A stretch of DNA of 64,000 nt, taken from Pisolithus tinctorius (taxonomy: Eukaryota; Basidiomycota; Agaricomycetes; Boletales; Pisolithaceae). The notes under the pieces were generated by a model. The model was not told the origin of the DNA. It was given only the letters and a program-made list of their open reading frames with translations, and did not search any database. Positions within the stretch are counted from its first letter, which is position 1. The number at the start of each line of letters is the position of its first letter. Where the stretch lies: assembly GCA_024663395.1 (NCBI GenBank), contig JANFAH010000032.1, positions 62,001 through 126,000 of the forward strand. Direction: 5' to 3'. Below, piece by piece: positions 56,891-64,000 of the stretch. A program made the position numbers and the translations under genes.

Positions 56891-59112
56891 TTACGAGTCG
56901 TGTGGAGAGACAATTTCGAACGACACAGTCTTGGGTGTTCGACACAACAGACAACTAATCCACTTCCTAAACGTCTTCTTCGCGCCGATTGACGATGACC
57001 CCATCACCGTCGCAGGCTCAGCCACTCGAAATTGGTGGTTGGCCAAATGTACCTCCAACTCCTTTTCAGTAGTCGTCGTCGGGACCTGTACACAATCCTG
57101 AAGATGATCAGGTGCCAATCTTACTGGCACGTCGGAGTCCTCGATTACAAATCTTGACCTGCGTCTACGGGCTTGGCGCATGGTACAGCGCTTAGGTATA
57201 TGTACCGCTGCACATACCAGACTTTGCGCTCGATTCAAACACATGAAGCACCGACGTAGGCGCGACGGGATTTGCTTGTGGTCCTCTTCCATCGAGTCGG
57301 ACACCCATGTATACCATGGATAAGGATCACGACAAGGGGAATATGTCTCCCCATGCATGAAGTGTATCGATCCAAGCATGTCGACGCTGCGGTCTTTATT
57401 CTCTTTTCGCGTGAACCGGGGAGGTCGCGCACGGCCAGTACGAACTGCATCCCAGTCCCTGTTTCGCGGACGATTAGTCACAGAAATGGAATCGCGGGTA
57501 CACGACATACACTCCATCAAAGAATGCAGATGTGATCATCTGGTTATATCTTGGTCTGCAGTTTATATTTTTATCTAACATCTGTACGAACGTCAGGCAT
57601 GCATCACTGCCAGCAAGGTGCGTTCACTTACGCCAAGTAGCAGCATGCGAGCTGGGCGCGGCACGGCATAGGACGGGATCTGCGTACGGCAGATGCCATG
57701 AACCAGTTCGTCCAAATCTCTTGCCCTGTGCCAGGGTGTCTAAGCAATATGCGGTCAGTGGGTCGTCTCACTTCCAGCACCAGCCTACTCACGTGACCTA
57801 CGAGCATCTCGAATATTGTGATGCCTGCTGCCCAATAATCGACCGAGAACCCGTATTCAGCATCCTTCAGCATCTCTGGGGAAAGAAACTCGGGGGTCCC
57901 GCAACATCCTTCAGCGAGGTACGGAGCCCGAGACAGCGGGCCGTTGTGCCCGTAAGGGTGGGTTCCCCCAGACACCTCGAATAGCTTGGCGAAACCGAAA
58001 TCGGAGATCACTAAATGCCCCTTTTCGTCGATCAATAGGTTCGCGGGTTTGATGTCGCGGTGCATAATACCCCGCGCATGTATTTCGTACAGTCCGACGA
58101 GCTGAGCAGTAGTCATAACACACGTCAGTCGCTCTAAGCTAAAAGTTGAACAAAATACTCACCAATTCGGCTGCGTAGAATCTGGCCAGTTCTATCGGCA
58201 GTATGATCATGGAGCGGAGCAATTGTTCTAAGTCGCCTCCGGTCTGGATCTCCTATTGTATAAGGTTAATGGCGGAGATGTAGGTGCGTCGCGGGAAGCC
58301 ACGTACCATAACTAAGTAGAAGTTTTCGGAATCATGGAAGCTGGCGGCCAACTGAAGGGCATGCCTGTTTCCGGAATTTCGGACCAACGCCTGTTGTTCC
58401 ATCAGAATAAATTGGTCCGGAAGCCAGTCGTCTCGGCCCTTTTTGATAACCTTGAGGGCCAGGTGTTTTTTGCTCACGCGGTCCCGCACTTTCAAGACTT
58501 TGCCGGTCGCCCCCCGACCGAGCTCCTTGAGAATCTTGAACTGGTTCACGCCAATGTTAATGGGAGCAGAAGTGGGTGTGTCGTTTATGAGGGACCTGAT
58601 GATCCTCGCCTATAATGACGTCGGTCAATATCTAAAGTCCGCAGCGACAAACGGCGCACCTCCATTTCCTCTGGCGTCAACGTTCTCGCATCCTCGACTT
58701 CCGAGTCGCATTGGGAATCAGAGAAGTCACGCGATACATCCACGTCCCCTGGAGAAGCTTCGTCGAGGTGGCTGACGGAGTATGCTTGGTCATCCGATTC
58801 ATAAGACACAGGCCGACTGAAGCCTTCGGAGGTCGTATTTGAAGATGGGGACGAACTGATTGGAGGATAGCGGATGACGATAGGCGCGGGAACGGATGGT
58901 TGGACATTACTAGACGTTGTGTTCGCCTTCGCCTTACACGTGTCGCGCTGTGCGACGACGACAACGGGAGCCAGGCAACTCGAGGATCCATTCGTAGAGG
59001 GTGGGGTGACTGAAGGGTCCAGGGAGGCTCGCGACCCCCCCTTCGCCTTATGAACGATGCGGGTACAAAACCTTCGTGAGGCCCTGTCGACGCCGACGAG
59101 GTCAGCGATCAT
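56891..59112 (-). CDS. serine/threonine protein kinase, AGC-like
   Basis: N-terminal Ser/Pro-rich region (59112 to about 58680) ends LTPEEME; a 50-bp intron (GTGCGC...TTATAG) then joins ARIIRSLINDTPTSAPINIG to the kinase start NQFKILKELGRGATGKV. Glycine loop GRGATGKV, lysine in LALKVIKKG, HRDIKPANLL (about 58060), DFGFAKLF (about 57995), CGTPEFLSPEML (about 57895) and VDYWAAGITIFEML are intact, so catalysis looks possible. The C-lobe continues over introns TPWHRARDLDELV, MLDKNINCRPRYNQMITSAFFDG/VDWDAVRTGRARPP, to a C-terminal region ending FEIVSPHDS (56891). A short insert GGTHPYGHNGPLSRAPYLAEG lies in the activation loop. Substrate unknown. Start could lie further upstream. Confidence 0.82.
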
Positions 59113-59348
59113 ACTCAGAGGGGAGGAAGCAACTAAGCCTGCTTATGCGTCAAGCGCTCGCTTGCGTTATCACGACAAAAAACGCGGAAAATACTCATTA
59201 GTGATGTATGGATGTAGGTGGTGTGAAGTGAAGAGACGGAGTCAAAGTTAAGGGGACAGTTGACGGTGTTTGTCTTTTAAACCCCTGTGATTTCAATCCA
59301 GTACCGGTCAGCCACCAGACTCGCATGGGGAGTCTCCCATCTGTTCGC

Positions 59349-59389
59349 ATTTAGTGGGGTAAGCCAAAGGCCTTACATGACCACTAAAT
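59349..59389. other. strong hairpin in intergenic DNA
   Basis: ATTTAGTGG...GTAAGCC-AAA-GGCCTTAC...CCACTAAAT forms a stem of about 18 pairs with one small internal mismatch zone and a 3-nt loop. It lies about 240 bp upstream of the kinase start, in otherwise empty DNA. Could be a small structured RNA, a terminator-like element or a transposon footprint. Confidence 0.6.
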
Positions 59390-59399
59390 TGGAGTACTC

Positions 59400-62300
59400 A
59401 GCGACGTTCACGAGCGTGATCGCTACGCTAGTTATGTTTAAGTGGAAGTCATGCATGAAATAAACGAATGATTGTGAAGCCAACCGGCAGTGCTGAGACT
59501 GAAATCTTTCCAATGTTCCGTGCATCCGATCCCAAAACCTGAGATTTCTTCATGCATGGATTACGCACCGCACGACTGGAAAGAACATACGGACATGAAC
59601 GCATCCAACACACTGTGCAATAGGGCGTTTGGCGTGCCACATTACCCAGCGTTATATTTGTTGGGTACGCCAGTGGAAGACGGCAGTAGTCAACTTTTTG
59701 TGACATACCTGTCCAGTCAGTCACCGACATGTCGAGACGCATGCTATCGCCCCCACATTACCCTTGGAAAATTCACCAGTAGCATGACGCGTGTTATAAC
59801 TGGGTCATCGAATGTACGATACCGGGAATGAGACTCACCTTGGACAAACCTCCAGAAACTTTGAACAACACGTCAGTTTGTGACCAAGCACAGAGGGTGA
59901 TCGATCGGTACCATCGTTTCTCAACGTCCTCTTTAGGGACAATGGCGAGTTATCAGGCCCTCCCTGGAATCTTTCCCAACACAGCCATAGAATAAGACTG
60001 TTCGATCTCAAGTTAAAGGACGTCCGTAAATCTCCTAGGATGTCGCGTACCTCACTTGCCGACGGTCGCTGTGCTTCTGCAAGTTGACCATCGAAGGACA
60101 ATACATGTACAAACACACCCTTGGCGTGAAACGAGAAAAAGGGGGAAGAACCAGCCTACTTGGCCAGAGATTTGAGATAGGCGCAACGGGTCACTACAAC
60201 CTGTTAACGGATCAAGCCATGACGTCCAAACTTCGATGCATGAGGAAAAACTTCCCTCGCACTAGTTTTCCTTTCCCTTTTCGAACACCATTCCTTCCCA
60301 CAGTTCCGTCCAACTCTGCGGGGATGTGACAAGAGAGCCTGGTTCTGGAGACAACAACCCAGCAAGAGCATATCCGAGATGAACTTGTTGCTTTTCAGTG
60401 AATATATGCATGGAATGTGACGCATACATGATGGAGTAATGACCATGAAGGGGATTGAGCGACGTCAAGGTTGACAGGTCAGGCGGTGTTCCTAGTTTGG
60501 TCCCACAGGTGATAGGTGCGACAGAAAGCATCTCCCGGGATAAAGTGGCCAGCCCACATATCTGACGTCCTGAATAGGAAGTGACTTAGCTCCAGGAATT
60601 CTGTCATTGACAAATGATCAAAACGACGCGTTCACGCAAGTGCGACGAGGATACCCTATCTTTCGTGATACCCGACAATATAATACCGCAAGCGGGAAAA
60701 CCATCAAATCAGCTCTCCTCGAGTCCACCGGGACTGGCCATTCCACGTCAGTAAAGTTATGCATGTACCACCCTGGAGAACTTACAACAGTATCTGAGGT
60801 CGAGAAATATAGCATCTGGGCGCTCATGGCCTATTGCTAATATGTCCTTGTACACAGGTAGGCTCATGATCCCCACCCTGGAACACAGCGTGAATTTCAA
60901 CCAATCTATGAATGGCTTTGCTTACTTTAAGAACGCAAAAAGACATGGCACAACCTACATATAGGCTAAACAGAGCACAGTAGCGTAGTCCGTTCCTACT
61001 CGGCTAACTAGCCAACCAGTGATAGGCGACGCTGCAAGAAGAAGTCAGAAGGTGTGTAGCCAGATGAGATTTGACTGACAGATCAGAGCTGGTATGAAAG
61101 CAGCGAGGTACACCAAACCAGATTGACTAGAATCAAGGCCCCTATACAGCTTGTAAGTGCAATGGCAAGGTAGGCTCTTCCATGCTATTCACCACACTGC
61201 CGAGAAGATGAGTCGTAAAACTGGGAAATGTAGATGATATTCACCGAGGCGGTCACAGTAAATGGGTAATGACAGGAAGCAGAGAAGAAAGCTCCGCGCA
61301 AGGGCAGGCTTCGGAATCTTGTAGCATCCCAGCCAACGATTTGGGTGATGAGTCCAAGTTCCAAAACATTTGGTTGGTCAGATAACGCTGTCGTCACCAC
61401 CAGGACAAAGTCTGATGGAGTGGAAGTCATTCAATTGGTGGATGATAGGCAGCCAATGGGTCGACGCCCCATGCGATACTTTCATGTCTTTCGATCACGA
61501 CAGACAGGCAAGCAAGGAGTTCCAATGCCGCCATATTGATCCGAAAAATGAACGGTCCACCAGTGGCCACGTGGAAGCCAAAACGAGAATGAAGTGCACC
61601 TCTGCCACAGGTTCGTGCCAAACATTACCCTCCGGCCGCCCACAGGACCGCCAGTCCGGAACGGGAGAGCGTTGCAAAGGATCTCACAGACCAGGACTTG
61701 CTTACGCGTCCTGGAATTACATAAGGTGCACGATTTTCGCAGTACGAGCGCGACTTTTTAGGCCACCCGTACTACGTTGCTAGTGACTTTTTTGTGGATG
61801 GCCACTAAGCCCAGCGGAGTTGCTAAGTGCAGTCTGAGTTTCAAAAGGCGGTGATGCATCACACTGATGCCGGATTTGCCGCTACGGAGATTGAATATTG
61901 ACAGTGAACGTCGAAGCTTTGAATTCGACTCCGATCGCCGGTCTCGCATTACTTGAGCGTGACATTTGTGAATTGTTGGTGTATGTTATGACCGAGTATC
62001 GAGCACCGACAAACGGCAGTGTCAGTTTGTGGCGTATCCACCGAATCTATGGATTACTAGCGATAGCTAGGCTATGGATTATGGGCTGTGGCAGAAGTAA
62101 CCAAGGGACACCTTGCTGAAACGAACGGGCACTGTTCTTTACGTGAAAGCGGACAAGACTGTGGAGTTGAACACAGTACTAGTGCTGCGGTTATCCATAT
62201 AGCATGCAAGGCATACCGGACGCACCAACGCAGTGCTTGATTACTGAGTAGTGATTCAGAGGTCCGGTCATTAGAAAAACATGGTAATTTTTAGACAGAG

Positions 62301-62499
62301 GGGCCGCAGTATCCGATATTTAGAAGCGGATCCGATCGATTCATATGTTTAGCAGAATCTACCACAATGTCGCAAGGGCATAGCCCAATCGTGCCCTTCT
62401 AAAGATTTAAAAAGCCGGAGAGATGGTCGAGGAGAATCAGAAATCAGAAACCACGCAGCCCTTCCATTCACAAGGTCTACACCCTTCTGAATATCCAAT
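59400..62499. other. gene-poor intergenic region
   Basis: About 3.1 kb with only short frames on both strands (for example minus 59835-60116, plus 61370-61783), none with a recognisable motif or coherent exon chain. No repeats, transposon parts or tRNA were found by eye. CpG is normal, so it is not an extension of the transposon island. Confidence 0.5.
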
Positions 62500-63556
62500 A
62501 TGGTCTTCCGCACTCGCGTCACACTCGCTGAGGACTATGGCCTCTCCCAGTCTCAGATTGACGAGTACCAGAACAATGTTTGTTGCCCACTTGTGCTGAA
62601 TGGCGCTGTATTTGCTGACGTATACCGCCCCAGGGCCACATTCTGCTCAGGAACGTCATTCCTGAATCGGAGGTCGTTGAATTGCGAACTGCTGTCTTGC
62701 GAGCCCACGAAGCTCTCAAAGCCGAAGAGGAAGACTTCCAGAAAGCGTTCCGCATCACCCAAAACCTATGGGAAATTAATGACGTCGTGCAAGCTCACGT
62801 CTTGTCCAAGCGTTACGCAGGTGCGTTCGTGATGATCAGGCACCAACCTCACGCTCACGGTGAAAGATAAGGAATCGCTGCGAAGTTGTTAGGTTGCCGT
62901 GACGTACGGATTTACCACGACATCACCTTCTTCAAGGACGGTCTTGGTAAAGGCCAACGGACACCGTGGCACCAGGATGGGCACTACTGGTGAGTGACCC
63001 CCTTTCTGGCTTGTAGCCCTGAGCGAGCATTGAGCTGTACCCGTTATGACAGGCCACTCGACACGGAAAAGGCCATAACCCTTTGAGTTCCGCTGATCGA
63101 TTGCCCTGTAAACATGGGTCCTATGTCGTTTGTGTCGGGTTCACACCTCAGTAGACATGCTGAGCATCTGCCGATTTCTGACGAGAGCGACGAATATATC
63201 AGAAATCTGGTCGAGAAGGAAAACCTTTCCGTGCACCCCGCGCAACACATGAACGCAGGGGATGCAACGCTGCAAGTATCTCACTCCGATCTGTCAGAAA
63301 TCAAGCTTAGCACAAATCTTATAGCCACTCGTGCTGGACATACCATAATGCGGCATCTAACACGACGGAAAACACTAGAATTGTTTTCGCTATCGAGTAC
63401 TATGACGCCGGTGCAACGATTCCCCTGCAACCGCCAACCAATGAGTGGCGTGCTGCCAACTTGGCCAGGTGGTTCCCTGGGGCTGTACCTGGGGGGCCTG
63501 CGGCTACTGCAAAGAACCCTGCCATTCTTTCTCCTGCGATTGATGGAGCCCATTGA
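62500..63556 (+). pseudogene. phytanoyl-CoA dioxygenase (PhyH) family gene with in-frame stop
   Basis: Non-haem Fe(II)/2-oxoglutarate oxygenase family. Exons read MVFRTRVTLAEDYGLSQSQ..., GHILLRNVIPESEVVELRTAVL, GIAAKLLGCRDVRIYHDITFF, and the metal-site HxD in RTPWHQDGHYW. The next exon gives PLDTEKAITL, then TGA (63084-63086) where the family has Trp, then VPLIDCPVNMGPMSFVSGSH. The distal part HSCWTYHNA...TRIVFAIEYYDAGATIPL, ending at 63556, needs either a 35-bp intron or a 1-nt shift near 63273. Two defects suggest a recent pseudogene or sequencing errors; a shortened protein would lose the distal metal His. Substrate unknown. From 63557 to 64000 I see nothing. Confidence 0.75.
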
Positions 63557-64000
63557 TACCCACTTTTTGAGGGTGGCGTGTGGTAGAATTCCTTCATTGA
63601 GTAGATTGGTTCAGAACCCGCTACCATAACAATCCCATTTGGGAATTAGACCCTGAGACATACTCCAGCAAACGTGGTTGCCGTCAGGCTCCTCGCTAAT
63701 AGATACAGTACTACAGTAGTACGAGGAACTTCACCCGACAGAGTGTCTTTGTACGTATTTGGTTGACAGTTTTTCAAACCCCACCTAACGTAAGCTGAAG
63801 TCTCTCATACCTCCAGCAAGGTCGCCCTCGGAAGTGGGGAGAATGGATTGCATGTCACATAAGTCTTGCGGTCTCTGCCATGCTGCCACACGCTACAGTA
63901 AGAGCAGCTTTCTACTGCACCTCCAAGGCAATTGAAACAGTTATTTTCGAGTGAATGTTGAACATTGAGTACTTTACCTGCACTGCTGATACTCACTGTA

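Noticed and set aside
59835..60116. Minus ORF with RPSASEVRDIL, reminiscent of a kinase C-lobe end
   Set aside because: The supposed C-terminal motif precedes the supposed kinase part and no catalytic motif is present.
1..64000. CRISPR arrays, bacterial operons or phage genes
   Set aside because: Introns, gene families and transposons are fungal; the tandem arrays have no unique spacers.

Overview
The window looks like nuclear DNA of a filamentous basidiomycete (Agaricomycetes). Host genes carry many introns of about 45-65 bp with GT...AG ends. Neighbours include fungus-specific genes (YPD1, VNX1-type exchanger). The mobile DNA is KDZ transposase, agaricomycete-type tyrosine recombinase and Ty3-type chromodomain retrotransposons. 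The species cannot be fixed from the sequence alone.

Layout. (A) 1-2.1 kb: CpG-containing DNA with a weak minus-strand hypothetical gene that looks broken. (B) about 2.15-28.97 kb: a transposon island almost free of CpG. In order it holds a KDZ transposase relic, a 21-bp and a 44-bp tandem array, a tyrosine recombinase pseudogene split by a solo LTR (exact 5-bp target duplication ATGGG), a complete but decayed Ty3-type element on the plus strand (10839-19114, duplication GAATC), a second Ty3-type element on the minus strand (19852-26869, duplication CAGGC), the 3' end of a third element, and fold-back/inverted-repeat DNA. (C) about 29-64 kb: CpG-rich, gene-dense host DNA. It holds a bHLH factor (+), 2-oxoglutarate dehydrogenase E1 KGD1 (-), DNA helicase CHL1 (-), phosphorelay protein YPD1 (-), a CaiB/BaiF CoA-transferase (-), a Ser-rich coiled-coil protein (+), a VNX1-like cation/H+ exchanger (+), DDB1 (-), a Dpb3/POLE4-type histone-fold protein (-), a HIT hydrolase (-), an AGC-type kinase (-) and a PhyH-family dioxygenase gene with an in-frame stop (+).

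Main points. The two LTR pairs differ almost only where one copy reads TG and the other CA, so each difference marks a lost CpG that decayed on opposite strands after insertion. Nearly all premature stops in the first element are TGA, as expected from CGA. That element also carries a -1 frameshift module at the gag/pol junction (A AAA AAA touching the gag stop, 6-nt spacer, perfect 8-bp stem). Between pol and its 3' LTR lies an antisense, intron-containing gene for a Zn2Cys6-like protein; its start context is also kept in the third element's remnant. The second element has a sense-strand accessory ORF with a Cys/His cluster after pol.

The host genes are housekeeping (TCA cycle, genome stability, osmosensing phosphorelay, vacuolar ion exchange) and do not form one pathway. 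Exon boundaries given for KGD1, YPD1, the bHLH gene, the Ser-rich gene and the VNX1-like gene were worked out by reading frame and splice motifs and keep the frame across all joins.
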